A DNA stretch of 64,000 bases from Bacteroidales bacterium UBA7258 (GCA_002472565.1 DKSK01000005.1:50027-114026), one strand, 5' to 3'; counted from the stretch's first letter, positions 1 through 9,071 are shown. Made by a program: numbers and translations. Notes: generated by a model not told the origin, from the letters alone.

Positions 1-235
1 CGGCATTCATCCAGGCCAGAATTTTTCCGACTTCCGCCTCTGTCGCCTTGAAACGGATACTTCTGAAATAATCGAGATTGTAGTCATTCAGCTTTTGTCC
101 GCTTACGATTGACTCCACAACCTGACTTTTGGTCTTGAGCGAGAAAACGCTGTCGGAGTGAAAGCCTTTCTGGGCCGGAAGAGGCACCATTGCCAGAAAG
201 ACGGCCACAATTGAAATCAATACCTTTTTCATCAT
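1..235 (-). CDS. Secreted protein, DUF6108-like (partial, 3' end outside window)
   Basis: The first 78 codons of a leftward gene are present. It begins with a hydrophobic signal peptide (about residues 3-21) ending PLPAQ, followed by a segment containing VSGQKL, NDYNLDYFRS and a C-terminal region cut by the window edge. The pattern of a secreted protein with a 'SG-K/QL..Y.L..FRS' stretch resembles DUF6108 proteins of Bacteroidales, which often follow a sigma/anti-sigma pair; this family call is from memory and tentative. Two adjacent ATG codons (235 and 232) could serve as the start. It lies 39 bases downstream of the anti-sigma-like gene and is probably in its operon. Function unknown. Confidence 0.55.
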   Translation of the reverse strand, partial: MMKKVLISIVAVFLAMVPLPAQKGFHSDSVFSLKTKSQVVESIVSGQKLNDYNLDYFRSIRFKATEAEVGKILAWMNA

Positions 236-274
236 AAATATAGATTGATCATTATCTTCTTTCCCTCCCATGTC

Positions 275-736
275 CTAGTCCTCGCCAGCGAAGAAATCGG
301 ACAATTGTCCTTGGACATCTGAACCGGAGGACATCATCTCGGCCAATGTAGCCTCGACATCGTCCATCACCACAGTCTCGTCAGTAATCTTGGCGCCCTT
401 GTAGAAAGTGACGCAATAGTTCTCCCTGTCATGAAGGCCCATGGTTATTCCTATCGCCACTACGAGGCAGGCCGCGGCGGCCGCGATCCCGGAATAGAGC
501 GGTCTCCAGAAATGTCCTTCACGAAGGATCTCCGCCCCCTCAGAGTAGTTATTCTTCCGTCTTCGGTACAGGCTTTTACCAACAGAGAAGCAGCCCATGA
601 CCGCCCGCAATTCGTCATATTCTCTTCCTGCTCCCTCCGCAGAGGAAAGAAAGGCTTTCAACTCTTCTTCCTCAGCCTCCGAGAGCGTGCCCTCGAAGTA
701 GGCTTCCTCATACTTTTTATAATCCCTCATATTCAT
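275..736 (-). CDS. Anti-sigma-factor-like single-span membrane protein
   Basis: 153 residues. An acidic N-terminal helical region (about 1-55) is followed by a basic stretch, one transmembrane segment (about 82-101, rich in Ala and Val) and a short acidic C-terminal tail. Its start overlaps the end of the ECF sigma gene by 20 bases, the usual arrangement for a membrane anti-sigma partner translated together with its sigma factor. No zinc-binding HxxxCxxC motif is seen, so it is not a classical ZAS protein. The role is inferred from topology and position. An ATG two codons further in is an equally possible start. Confidence 0.65.
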   Translation of the reverse strand: MNMRDYKKYEEAYFEGTLSEAEEEELKAFLSSAEGAGREYDELRAVMGCFSVGKSLYRRRKNNYSEGAEILREGHFWRPLYSGIAAAAACLVVAIGITMGLHDRENYCVTFYKGAKITDETVVMDDVEATLAEMMSSGSDVQGQLSDFFAGED

Positions 737-1178
737 CTCTGAATTTCTCCCTGATTAATTTACGCGCCCTTGAAATCTGCATTCTTACCGCGGCGGATTG
801 CATTCCCAGCCTGGACGATATCTCCTCGAAGGTCAGCCCTTCATATTCATGGAGACTCACGATCTTCCGCTGAGTGGGACTAAGTTCCTGCTCCATATAA
901 TCCTCAACCATCTTGAAAAGGGCCTCCTTATCAACCTGGAGGTCATCCTCCGCCGCCACCTGCTTCCCTTCAAGCGGTTCCGTCCGCTTCCTGGCGCTCC
1001 TGCGATATTCATCTATGGAGATATTCCTGACCGTCCTCGCCAGCATCGCCTCCGCATGGGCTTCGCTGGAGAACTTTCTGCCCCAGAGTCTGCAAAATGC
1101 ATCCTGAAGGGCATCCTCGGAAGGCTTCCGCCTTTCCTTCAGATGTATGAAAGCTTTTGTCAGGAAATCAACAGTCAT
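717..1178 (-). CDS. ECF-type RNA polymerase sigma factor
   Basis: About 153 residues. It has a region 2 helix (EDALQDAFCRLWGR, followed by ARTVRNISIDEYR) and a region 4 helix-turn-helix (LSPTQRKIVSLHEYEGLTFEEISSRLGM, then VRMQISRARKLI). This directs core RNA polymerase to a specific promoter set, usually in response to an envelope signal relayed by the membrane anti-sigma factor encoded next to it. The start is placed at the ATG at 1178; an ATG ten codons upstream is possible, but MTVDFLTKAFIHL fits the usual N-terminus better. It is first in a three-gene leftward operon with the anti-sigma-like and secreted proteins. Confidence 0.85.
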   Translation of the reverse strand: MTVDFLTKAFIHLKERRKPSEDALQDAFCRLWGRKFSSEAHAEAMLARTVRNISIDEYRRSARKRTEPLEGKQVAAEDDLQVDKEALFKMVEDYMEQELSPTQRKIVSLHEYEGLTFEEISSRLGMQSAAVRMQISRARKLIREKFRDEYEGL

Positions 1179-1251
1179 CTTAGTCGTTCTGTTCACACAG
1201 ATTCTCAACGCTTTTCACTGATAATACGCCGGAGACAGGCAAATGTAACAT

Positions 1252-1299
1252 AAAAAATCCGCGCCGCTCCCCTTATTTCGGAGAGGACGCGGAAAAAAG
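1252..1299 (-). terminator. Rho-independent terminator (leftward)
   Basis: A GC-rich stem (TCCGCG at 1258-1263 pairing with CGCGGA at 1288-1293, plus inner CGCTCC/GGAGAG pairing) encloses a short loop. Read leftward it is followed by a run of six T (1252-1257). It lies just after the stop of the flavin-reductase-like gene and before the sigma operon, so it ends the pepC-type operon. A short A run on the other side (1293-1298) could make it bidirectional. Confidence 0.75.
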
Positions 1300-1340
1300 G
1301 CTGCGCTGCTTGCAAGGTGGGGCCCAAGATTCCAGGCGGT

Positions 1341-2012
1341 CTACTGCTCCCGCTCGTAAACCTTGATAATCTCGGCGTAGTAGGCGGTATGGACCTTCAT
1401 ATCGGCATACATGGCGCTGATATCCTTCGGGAGGCGTTCAAGGTCGAAATCGTCCTTGTAGAGCGTTCTGCACTCGAAAATGCGCCAGGCCTGGGCTATC
1501 GCCGGGGTTCCGTCAGGAGTCAATATGAAGGAGAGACCAGCGTCTTCGGTCTTCGAAGGATTGTCGCGGAAAGACTCGGAACCTATCTTCTCAAGAGCCT
1601 TGCGGAACTTCGGAGCCGAAGGAAGCTGGCTGACGCAGAAAGTCCTCGACTCATCCATCAGAGTGTGGGTGTACCTGCTGCCAGAGACAAAGACCGTCAT
1701 GACCGGACGGGCCCAGAGCTCGCCTATTTCGCCCCATGAGATTGTCATGGAATTGGCTTTTCCAGACTTGCCGGCGGTAAGAGCCATCCAGTCTTTCGCG
1801 AAAGCCTTGACCGGAAACATTGAAACCTCGGTCACGGGAATCTCTTTCCAGCCCTCTCCGAGAGTGTCGGTCTGGACTTCGGCCCTCAGGCCGGAAGCGG
1901 CAAGCAGAGAGTCAGCCGTGGCTTTGGCGGCATCAGCGGAGGCTCCCCTGCCCCCGCAAGAAAACATCGTCAGCATGGACATAGCCATGAGTATCAAAGA
2001 TCTCCGTGCCAT
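1341..2012 (-). CDS. Flavin reductase-like lipoprotein
   Basis: 223 residues. The N-terminus is a lipoprotein signal (LTMFSC, lipidated Cys at about residue 19). The body fits the flavin reductase-like FMN-binding split barrel: MTISWGEIGELWARPVMTVF, then YTHTLMDESRTFCVSQLP. Cytoplasmic members of this fold reduce or bind FMN using NAD(P)H; an exported lipidated version more probably binds flavin and acts in envelope redox chemistry, but this is inference. Its ATG overlaps the stop of the upstream peptidase gene by one base (TAATG), indicating translational coupling. A strong terminator follows at about 1252-1299. Confidence 0.75.
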   Translation of the reverse strand: MARRSLILMAMSMLTMFSCGGRGASADAAKATADSLLAASGLRAEVQTDTLGEGWKEIPVTEVSMFPVKAFAKDWMALTAGKSGKANSMTISWGEIGELWARPVMTVFVSGSRYTHTLMDESRTFCVSQLPSAPKFRKALEKIGSESFRDNPSKTEDAGLSFILTPDGTPAIAQAWRIFECRTLYKDDFDLERLPKDISAMYADMKVHTAYYAEIIKVYEREQ

Positions 2013-3391
2013 TATTCTTCAGGGAGGAACATAGGATCCCAGGCAGGAAGCTGAACCGGTTTCTGGTTGAACTTCGCAAGGATGTCGGCCGGAACGTATT
2101 TCTTTTGTACCACTAGGCGGAACATATAATTATCGAACCACTCGTCCGTCATGATGAGATTGCCCTTCCATCCATAATTGGCTCCCCATGAATTTTCAAC
2201 CATCCATTTTGAAGGCTTGCCGTCCTTTAGGTCGACTGCGATGAGCGTCATCGCATGGGAGGAGCCGCTTGAATGGGTCATGATCCGCTCTTTCTTGTCC
2301 ATGCCGAACTTTACGCCGAGCAGATCTCCGTAATTGTAGTTGGCCAGGTCGCAGACTCCGGTCTTGCGGTTGAGGAACTTCGCCACGTCACAGGAAAAGT
2401 ACATGGCGGTGTTGTCCTTGAGGGAGGCCAGGGCCATCTGCTTTATCTCCTCAAGCGGGAGATTGAGATAGAGCCAGTCATGACCGTCATAGGTATGGCG
2501 GTCATAATCAATGTCATAGACCTTGTAGTAAGCCCTTGACGGGTCGTTCATGACCATGACATAATCCGAAATCAGGGACTTGTCTATGAACTGATCGCAG
2601 AAGGAACGAGGCGTGTAGGTCTGGGTGCTTACTGCCTTTCCGTCCTTGTCATACATGGTCCATTCGAAGCTCTGAGGCGGGACCCCGAGACAGAGGGCGA
2701 GGATGTGGTAGATTTCCTTGAGCATCTCTATCTTCATGGGTTCCAGATCCCTGGCCTTCGACTCGCGGAGCCTGAGACCGTCTTCGCGGAGCTTTTCGGA
2801 AAGATGGGCCCTCATCTGAGACGTGTTGTCGGCGTTATAGGTCTCCGGCATGACTTCCGAAGGGACTAGTCCATATTTAGAGACAAGGTCGGCTACGCCG
2901 GTGAAGGTGCCGCCGTCGCTGATAGGGTTCTTGAAAAGCCAGTCGACCATCCTCTCGTCCATAGGGCGGTCTCTCGTGTCGATGACCCCCTGAAGGAAGA
3001 GATTGGCCTTCTCCAACTGGTCATAGAAAAATACGTAGTCTTGGGAGAAAGTGAAATTTCCCAGGTTGTATGCATCTATCATCCTGGCTCTCAGCACATT
3101 GAGTCCGGAGAAGAGCCAGCATCTTCCGGAAGAGGCCTGGTCGGTACGGCCCTTTGTCTTGACCTCATAGGTAAAATGAGTGTCTGACATCGGATGCTGG
3201 GCTACCGTCGCGAGGGTATTGATCGGAGTCTGGTTCAGGGCGTTGCGTATGGCTCTGTCCGAAGGGGTGTCGGCATAGCCTTTGCTGATTTCCTTAAGCG
3301 CCTCTTCGGAGAGGCCGCCGCCGGCCGTCTGCGCAGAAAGCGTCAGGCAGGAAAGGACGGAGAGAAAGGTCAGGATTAGTCTTGCTTTCAT
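2012..3391 (-). CDS. Secreted C1B cysteine aminopeptidase (bleomycin hydrolase / PepC family)
   Basis: 459 residues with a signal peptide (about 1-20, ending LSAQ). The papain-like catalytic set is present: Cys91 in QASSGRCWLF, His379 in SGSSHAMTLI and Asn400 in VENSWG, with the family's large helical insertion between them. Homologues are hexameric aminopeptidases that trim short peptides. The signal peptide implies a periplasmic or secreted form, as is common in Bacteroidales, rather than the cytosolic PepC. The length agrees with the family (about 450). It is the first gene of a two-gene leftward operon and diverges from the FecCD permease gene. Confidence 0.9.
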   Translation of the reverse strand: MKARLILTFLSVLSCLTLSAQTAGGGLSEEALKEISKGYADTPSDRAIRNALNQTPINTLATVAQHPMSDTHFTYEVKTKGRTDQASSGRCWLFSGLNVLRARMIDAYNLGNFTFSQDYVFFYDQLEKANLFLQGVIDTRDRPMDERMVDWLFKNPISDGGTFTGVADLVSKYGLVPSEVMPETYNADNTSQMRAHLSEKLREDGLRLRESKARDLEPMKIEMLKEIYHILALCLGVPPQSFEWTMYDKDGKAVSTQTYTPRSFCDQFIDKSLISDYVMVMNDPSRAYYKVYDIDYDRHTYDGHDWLYLNLPLEEIKQMALASLKDNTAMYFSCDVAKFLNRKTGVCDLANYNYGDLLGVKFGMDKKERIMTHSSGSSHAMTLIAVDLKDGKPSKWMVENSWGANYGWKGNLIMTDEWFDNYMFRLVVQKKYVPADILAKFNQKPVQLPAWDPMFLPEE

Positions 3392-3466
3392 GGCGAATCT
3401 TGTTATTCAGCCAAATTTACGAAAAAACCTCCAAATGTTTATAACTTTGCTCCAAGCGGAAAATCA

Positions 3467-4453
3467 ATGAGCAGACGAAACAGAACATGGGCGATAGGCT
3501 TGGCGGCATTTTTGTCGCTGCTCTTTCTGGATCTCCTCTCTGGAGGTGTCCGCCTCGGCATCCGCGAGACTCTTTCCGCACTGGGAGGCGAGGGTACGGC
3601 GGCGGACATCGTCTGGGGGATACGGATTCCCAGGATTCTCTCCGCCATGCTCGCCGGGGCCTCTCTGGCCCTTTCCGGGATGTTGATGCAGGCCGTCTTC
3701 CGCAATCCTCTCGCCGACCCTCACATCATGGGAGTGAGCGGCGGGGCAGGTCTCGGGGCCGCCCTCGCCACAGGAGCCATCTCAGGCCCTGCCATAGGCA
3801 CCGCACTCGGAGGGGCGGGTGTGGCCGGCGCGGCCTTTATCGGAGCCATACTTTCCTCGATTCTCATACTCGCCGTCTCTTACCGCGTAGGCAGCTCCGA
3901 TGTGCTCCTGATCTTCGGAGTGATGCTCGGCTTTGTTTTCAGCGCCCTCACCTCCATAGTCGAATACACCGCCGACGAAACCAGCCTGAAAATTTTCTAC
4001 GGCTGGACAGCCGGACATTTCACCGGGACTTCCGGCGGTGAAGTCATGGCCATGGCACTGGCCTTCGCCATCTGCCTCGTCCTTGCCCTCGCCTCTTCCA
4101 AGGGGCTGGACATAGTGCTTTTCGGGGATGACTATGCCGCCCTCGCCGGCGCCAACGTCCGCCGGATAAGATTCTCCGCCATGGCAGCCTGCTGCATAGC
4201 GACCGGAGCCGTGACTGCCTTCTGCGGCCCGATCGGTTTCATCGGAATCATAGCCCCTCACATAGCCCGCCGCCTCAAAGGCAGCTCGGTCCACCGCCGG
4301 ATAATCCCAGCCTCGGTTCTGGGCGGAGCCTCTCTGGCCCTCATCGCCGACGCCCTTTCTTCGGCGCTTCCGCGCCCTCTTCCTGTCGGAAGCACCATAG
4401 CCGTGCTCGGCATCCCGATGATTCTCATCATTCTATTGAAAGGCAGAAGATGA
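3467..4453 (+). CDS. FecCD/BtuC-family ABC transporter permease
   Basis: 328 residues, almost entirely hydrophobic, with about ten predicted membrane helices. Family motifs are visible: RIPRILSAMLAGASLALSG, MQAVFRNPLADPHIMGVSGG near the start and GFIGIIAPHIARRL, which contacts the ATPase, near residue 265. Such permeases import Fe-siderophores, haem or cobalamin; the substrate cannot be told from this subunit. It overlaps the ATPase gene by four bases (ATGA). No periplasmic binding protein gene is adjacent. A TAACTTTG box at 3442-3449 is a plausible -7 element for this gene. Confidence 0.9.
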   Translation: MSRRNRTWAIGLAAFLSLLFLDLLSGGVRLGIRETLSALGGEGTAADIVWGIRIPRILSAMLAGASLALSGMLMQAVFRNPLADPHIMGVSGGAGLGAALATGAISGPAIGTALGGAGVAGAAFIGAILSSILILAVSYRVGSSDVLLIFGVMLGFVFSALTSIVEYTADETSLKIFYGWTAGHFTGTSGGEVMAMALAFAICLVLALASSKGLDIVLFGDDYAALAGANVRRIRFSAMAACCIATGAVTAFCGPIGFIGIIAPHIARRLKGSSVHRRIIPASVLGGASLALIADALSSALPRPLPVGSTIAVLGIPMILIILLKGRR

Positions 4454-5142
4454 TCCGGGCAATCAACATAGTTACAGGCTACGGCAAGACTCCGGTAAGC
4501 AAAACTCCCCTCTCCTTTGACATCGGAGCGGGCGAACTCATCCTCCTCTGCGGGGCGAACGGCTCAGGGAAAACCACCTTGATGAAGACCCTCGCAGGCC
4601 TAATTCCGCCTCTTGCCGGTAAGCTGACATGGGACGGCCTCAGCTCAGTCATGGTCCCTTCCAGGATTCCGAAAGTCAAGGGTTTCACTGTGGCCGAATT
4701 TATCCGGACGGCCTGTTACCGCAATAGCGGCTGGGCCGGACGTCTCTCCAAGGAAGCGGAAGCGAGGTTGGACGAGGCGCTCCATACCATGGAGCTGGAG
4801 AGCCTGAGAGACAAGGACATATCCCGGATCAGCGACGGGGAATTCCAAAAAGCGGCGATAGCCTCTGCTCTTGTCCGCGACTCTTCGCTCATCCTGCTGG
4901 ACGAGCCTACGGCCTTCCTTGATGTGGACAACAGATTCATGGTACTGGAAGCCATGAAGAAAGTCTGCTACGGAAGCGGAAGAAGCATGATCTTTTCTTC
5001 CCATGACATCGGCCAGGCCGCCTCCGCCGCCGGCAGGATACTCGGGCTCACAAAGGAAGGAGGGCTCGCGGACAGCTCGGTGACGGGAAAATCGGCAGTG
5101 CTGGAGGCCTGCTTCTCAAATAAATTCGTTATCTTTGGCTGA
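4450..5142 (+). CDS. ABC transporter ATP-binding protein (FecE/BtuD type)
   Basis: 230 residues. Walker A is GANGSGKT (35-42), the signature is the slightly divergent ISDGE (127-131), Walker B is LILLDE (147-152) and the switch histidine is in SSHD (about 185). It powers the FecCD permease encoded just upstream, with which it overlaps by four bases. The protein is short for the family because the C-terminal extension is minimal. Cofactor or metal-chelate import is the likely role; the ligand is unknown. Confidence 0.88.
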   Translation: MIRAINIVTGYGKTPVSKTPLSFDIGAGELILLCGANGSGKTTLMKTLAGLIPPLAGKLTWDGLSSVMVPSRIPKVKGFTVAEFIRTACYRNSGWAGRLSKEAEARLDEALHTMELESLRDKDISRISDGEFQKAAIASALVRDSSLILLDEPTAFLDVDNRFMVLEAMKKVCYGSGRSMIFSSHDIGQAASAAGRILGLTKEGGLADSSVTGKSAVLEACFSNKFVIFG

Positions 5143-5143
5143 T

Positions 5144-7789
5144 ATGGCCGACAGACTTTTCATAATCGACGGGCACGCCCTGATCTTCAAGATGTACTAC
5201 GCCTTCCTGCGTAAACCTATGATCAACTCCAAGGGTGCCGATATGTCCATTCTTTACGGCTTCACCAAGTATATCCTCGAACTCATGGACAGGGAGAAGC
5301 CGACCCATTTCGCCGTGGCCTTCGACCCTCCGGGAGGGACTTTCCGCAACAAAATGTACCCCGAGTACAAGGCGAACAGAGCCGAGACTCCTCAGCTTGT
5401 AATTGACGCGCTGGAGCCTCTGACAGCGCTTTGCGGGGCCCTCAAGATCCCAGTTCTGATGGAGATGGGCTATGAAGCCGACGACGTGATAGGGACTATA
5501 GCCAAGAGGCTTGGTTCCGAGAAGATGGATGTGTTCATGGTGACCCCTGACAAGGACTACGGCCAGCTCATAGGAAGCCATGTCTTTCAGCTCAAGCCGG
5601 GCAAGGCCGGCGGGGATGACGAGCTCCTTGATTCGGCGAAGGTCTGCGAAAAATACGGAATTCAGAGGCCGGAACAAGTGATTGACATCCTCACCATCTG
5701 CGGCGATACGGCCGACAACGTGCCAGGAGTCAAGGGTGTAGGCGAGAAAGGCGCCTCGAAGCTCATCTCGCAATATGGCAGCGTGGAGAATATCTACGCC
5801 CACCTTGACGAGCTTTCTCCGAGGCAGAAGGCCATGTTCGAAGAGGCGGAGCCGCACATCGGACTGAGCCATGAACTCGTAACCATAAAGACCGATGTTC
5901 CGGTGGAGGCCGACCCCGAAAAGATGAGGGTCGACACTGACTATTCTCCTGAAATAGCCGATCTTTTCGAAAAATACGAATTTAATTCGCTGAAGAAATA
6001 CATCGGGCACGTCTCCGCTCCCAAGCCGGAGGCGAAGAAAGGCCCCCAGATAAGCCTGGCGGATCCCCAGGAGGTCACCTCAGAGGCCGGAAAGACCGGT
6101 GCCGCGGCCATAATTGCCGAAGGCTCCGAGCCCGGCATCTTCGCCCAGGTAAAGCGGGTGACCGTCTGCGTCAAGACCGGCGAGACTACCTGCATTGCCG
6201 CGGAAGGGAGCGCCGAAGATTTCAAAAAGCTCATTGAGGAGCCGTCCATAACCAAGTACGGCTTCTCCCTCAAGCTCCAGGAGAGCATCCTCTTACATGC
6301 CGGCTTCCGCCTCCGGGGAAAGTACATGGACCTCGGCCTGATGCACTATCTTCTTGACCCTGAACGCAGCCATGAACCCCAGGTCCTTGCCAAAGCCTAC
6401 CTCGGCATGGACATAAATGAAGATGAGGGAGAGGGTGAAGCAGAGCTTTCTCTCTTCGATGAGCCTGGCCCGGAAAAGGAGTCTCACCGCTTCATGGAGG
6501 CCGCGGCGATTTCGCTCATGGGGGAGAAAATTTGGAAGGACATGGAGAACAAGGGAGTGACTTTCCTCTACGAAAAGATGGAGGAGCCGCTCGTGAGAGT
6601 CCTGGCCAAGATGGAGAGAAACGGGGTGAAGGTAGATCTGGCCTCGCTCGAAGATTTCGCCCTCGAACTCAGAAAGGAAATGGAGGAAAGGCAGGAGAGG
6701 ATAAGACTGATGGCCGGAGAGCCGGGGCTCAATGTCTCGTCTCCGAGACAGATAGGCCAGGTTATTTTCGAGAAACTGAAGCTCGACCCCAAGGCGAAAA
6801 AAACCTCCGGAGGAAGCTGGTCTACAGACGAGAACACCCTCGTCAAGCTTGCCGACAGGTCTCCTATAATAGACGAGATCCTTGAGTTCAGGGCAGTCAA
6901 GAAACTGCTTTCCACCTATATTGAGCCTTTCCCGGCCTACGTTTCGAAGGTGGACGGAAGGATCCATACAACCTTCAATCAGGCCTTGACTGCTACCGGC
7001 AGACTCTCTTCTTCGAATCCTAATCTCCAGAATATTCCCGTCCGCTCGGAAAGGGGCAAGGAGATCAGGAAGGCCTTCGTGCCTGCTAATCCTGACGGGC
7101 TCATACTTTCCGCCGACTACTCGCAGATCGAGCTCAGGATCATGGCTCATATGTCGGGCGACGAGCACCTGCTGACTTCTTTCAGGAATGGGATGGATAT
7201 TCATGCCGCTACGGCTTCGAAGATTTTCGGAATTCCGCATGAAGAAGTCACCCAGGACCAAAGGCGCATCGCCAAGACGGCGAATTTCGGAATCATGTAC
7301 GGAATCAGCTCTTTCGGTCTGGCGGAGAGGCTTCGCATCTCCAGGTCCGAAGCCAAGAAGCTGATAGAGGACTATTTCGCCGCCTTCCCTTCCATCAGGG
7401 ACTTCATAGAGGCGGAAAAAGATTTCGCAAGGAAGAACGGCTATGTAGAGACACTTTTCCATCGCCGGCGCTATCTTCCTGACATCAATGCCAGGAATGT
7501 CACTCAGCGTCAGCTGGCCGAAAGGAACGCGGTAAACGCCCCCATCCAAGGCACGGCGGCCGACATCATAAAGCTTGCAATGATAGGAACCGCGAAGAAG
7601 ATGGAGGAGGAAGGATTCAAGAGCAAGATGGTTCTCCAGATCCATGATGAACTTGTCTTCGACACTCTGCCAGAAGAGGCTGAAGCCCTGAAGGCTCTCG
7701 TCAAGGACCAGATGGAGAACGTCATCAGCCTCTCTGTCCCGCTCACCGTGGAGTGCAATTATGGAAAAAACTGGCTTGAAGCCCATTGA
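5144..7789 (+). CDS. polA: DNA polymerase I
   Basis: 881 residues in three parts: a 5'-3' exonuclease/FEN domain (about 1-290, with FIIDGHALIF, YEADDVIGT and VKGVGEKGA), a central 3'-5' exonuclease-like domain (about 315-480) and an A-family polymerase domain (about 540-881). Polymerase motifs are intact: A is DYSQIELRIMAHMSGD, B is RRIAKTANFGIMYG and C is QIHDELVFD. The central domain lacks the acidic DxE of an active proofreading site (AIIAEGSE at the expected place), so proofreading is probably lost. The ATG at 5144 is preferred to a TTG nine bases upstream. The enzyme fills gaps and removes RNA primers. Confidence 0.96.
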   Translation: MADRLFIIDGHALIFKMYYAFLRKPMINSKGADMSILYGFTKYILELMDREKPTHFAVAFDPPGGTFRNKMYPEYKANRAETPQLVIDALEPLTALCGALKIPVLMEMGYEADDVIGTIAKRLGSEKMDVFMVTPDKDYGQLIGSHVFQLKPGKAGGDDELLDSAKVCEKYGIQRPEQVIDILTICGDTADNVPGVKGVGEKGASKLISQYGSVENIYAHLDELSPRQKAMFEEAEPHIGLSHELVTIKTDVPVEADPEKMRVDTDYSPEIADLFEKYEFNSLKKYIGHVSAPKPEAKKGPQISLADPQEVTSEAGKTGAAAIIAEGSEPGIFAQVKRVTVCVKTGETTCIAAEGSAEDFKKLIEEPSITKYGFSLKLQESILLHAGFRLRGKYMDLGLMHYLLDPERSHEPQVLAKAYLGMDINEDEGEGEAELSLFDEPGPEKESHRFMEAAAISLMGEKIWKDMENKGVTFLYEKMEEPLVRVLAKMERNGVKVDLASLEDFALELRKEMEERQERIRLMAGEPGLNVSSPRQIGQVIFEKLKLDPKAKKTSGGSWSTDENTLVKLADRSPIIDEILEFRAVKKLLSTYIEPFPAYVSKVDGRIHTTFNQALTATGRLSSSNPNLQNIPVRSERGKEIRKAFVPANPDGLILSADYSQIELRIMAHMSGDEHLLTSFRNGMDIHAATASKIFGIPHEEVTQDQRRIAKTANFGIMYGISSFGLAERLRISRSEAKKLIEDYFAAFPSIRDFIEAEKDFARKNGYVETLFHRRRYLPDINARNVTQRQLAERNAVNAPIQGTAADIIKLAMIGTAKKMEEEGFKSKMVLQIHDELVFDTLPEEAEALKALVKDQMENVISLSVPLTVECNYGKNWLEAH

Positions 7790-7790
7790 C

Positions 7791-8387
7791 ATGACAGACG
7801 AAGAACTTGTGGAGCTGGCGCTCAACGGCGGCTACGAACGCGCCACCAACATCATCTACGCCAAATATGCCGCAGTCATAGGCTCTTACCTCTCGCACTA
7901 TATCAAGGATGACTTCGAGCTCGAAGACGTCGTACAGGAGACCTTCATAAAGGCCTTTCACCAGCTGGATAAATTCGATCCGGGCAAGAGCAGGAGCCTT
8001 CCCGATTCTCAGGATTCAATGCGTTCATGGCTCTTCGAGATCGCGAAGAATACCTCTCTTGACCATAGGGACAAGAATGAGCGCAAGCTTCCATCCGCCA
8101 GCCAGTTAGGTTCTGATTCTTCGGCTGACGAACATGAGGGCAACGGGGACGTCTCGGCCATGAGTCCTGAAGATGAGCTTATCATATCCCAGAGAAAGGA
8201 GAGGATTGAAAAGGCCATAAACGGACTTTCGGACCTATACCGGGACGTAGCTAAGATGTGTCTTATCGACTATCTCGGCTACAAGGAGATCGCCGATAAA
8301 CTCGACATTCCTCTTAACACGGTCAAGACCAGGATACGCCGGGCCAGAGACCTGATAACCAAGATTATGAACAGCGAGGAGGAATAG
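7791..8387 (+). CDS. Sigma-70 family RNA polymerase sigma factor
   Basis: 198 residues from the ATG at 7791, one base after the polA stop; an ATG at 7761 inside polA would add ten residues. Region 2 (LEDVVQETFIKAFHQLDKFD, SWLFEIAKNTSLDHRD) and region 4 (LSDLYRDVAKMCLIDYLGY, then NTVKTRIRRARDLI) are clear, separated by an acidic, serine-rich linker (about residues 75-125) longer than in most ECF factors. No anti-sigma gene is adjacent, so its control is not evident. It is sandwiched between polA and rsmG and probably cotranscribed with both. Confidence 0.88.
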   Translation: MTDEELVELALNGGYERATNIIYAKYAAVIGSYLSHYIKDDFELEDVVQETFIKAFHQLDKFDPGKSRSLPDSQDSMRSWLFEIAKNTSLDHRDKNERKLPSASQLGSDSSADEHEGNGDVSAMSPEDELIISQRKERIEKAINGLSDLYRDVAKMCLIDYLGYKEIADKLDIPLNTVKTRIRRARDLITKIMNSEEE

Positions 8388-8390
8388 AAA

Positions 8391-9053
8391 GTGGATTTCG
8401 AAGATTTCAAGGCCATAGCGGCCAAGGCTTTTCCGCTCACAGAAACCCAGCTTGGGCAGTTCCAGGCCATGGACGGCCTCTATGAAGAGTGGAATGCGAA
8501 GATCAATGTTATTTCGCGCAAGGACATAGGCGGACTCTATCCCCGCCACGTGCTGCACTCTCTTTCCATCGCCCGCTATATGCAGGAGGAATGGCCGGAT
8601 GCCTATGCGGACTTTTCCTCCGGCAAGGCCGATGTGCTGGACCTTGGCACCGGGGGCGGTTTCCCGGGGCTTCCTCTCGCCGTCCTTTTTCCGGAGTCCC
8701 GCTTCACTCTCTGCGATTCCGTGGGGAAAAAGACCATAGTAGCCTCCGCCGTAGCTCAGGGGCTCGGACTTACCAATGTTGAGGTGGTCAATGCCAGGGC
8801 GGAGTCTCTGCCCCGGAAATTCGGCTACGTGGTTTCCCGCGCCGTGGCCTCTCTCGATGAGTTCTACCCTTGGGTCAAGGGAAAATTCACTTCGGGCATA
8901 CTTTGTCTCAAAGGCGGGGACATAATAGCCGAGAGCGCCCTTATGTGCCGCCGCTGCCGGGTAAGCCCATCTAAAGTCTCCGCATGGAAGGTCTCCTCCT
9001 GGCTTGACGGCCCGGACTATGACGGCAAATACGTCGTGAGAATCCTGCCATAG
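8391..9053 (+). CDS. rsmG: 16S rRNA (guanine527-N7)-methyltransferase RsmG
   Basis: 220 residues. The SAM-binding motif VLDLGTGGGFPGLPLAVLFP, the later CDSVGKK and the VSRAVASLDEFYPWV segment are characteristic of RsmG (GidB), which methylates G527 of 16S rRNA. The start is a GTG at 8391, supported by a purine-rich GAGGAGGAA sequence in the end of the preceding sigma gene and by the N-terminal alignment (QLGQFQAMDGLYEEWNAKIN). It starts three bases after the sigma-factor stop. Confidence 0.93.
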   Translation: MDFEDFKAIAAKAFPLTETQLGQFQAMDGLYEEWNAKINVISRKDIGGLYPRHVLHSLSIARYMQEEWPDAYADFSSGKADVLDLGTGGGFPGLPLAVLFPESRFTLCDSVGKKTIVASAVAQGLGLTNVEVVNARAESLPRKFGYVVSRAVASLDEFYPWVKGKFTSGILCLKGGDIIAESALMCRRCRVSPSKVSAWKVSSWLDGPDYDGKYVVRILP

Positions 9054-9071
9054 ACAGGCACCTTCGCCCCT

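Noticed and set aside
6293..7825. A 510-codon minus-strand frame opposite polA
   Set aside because: It is a coding shadow; the polA polymerase motifs on the plus strand are intact.
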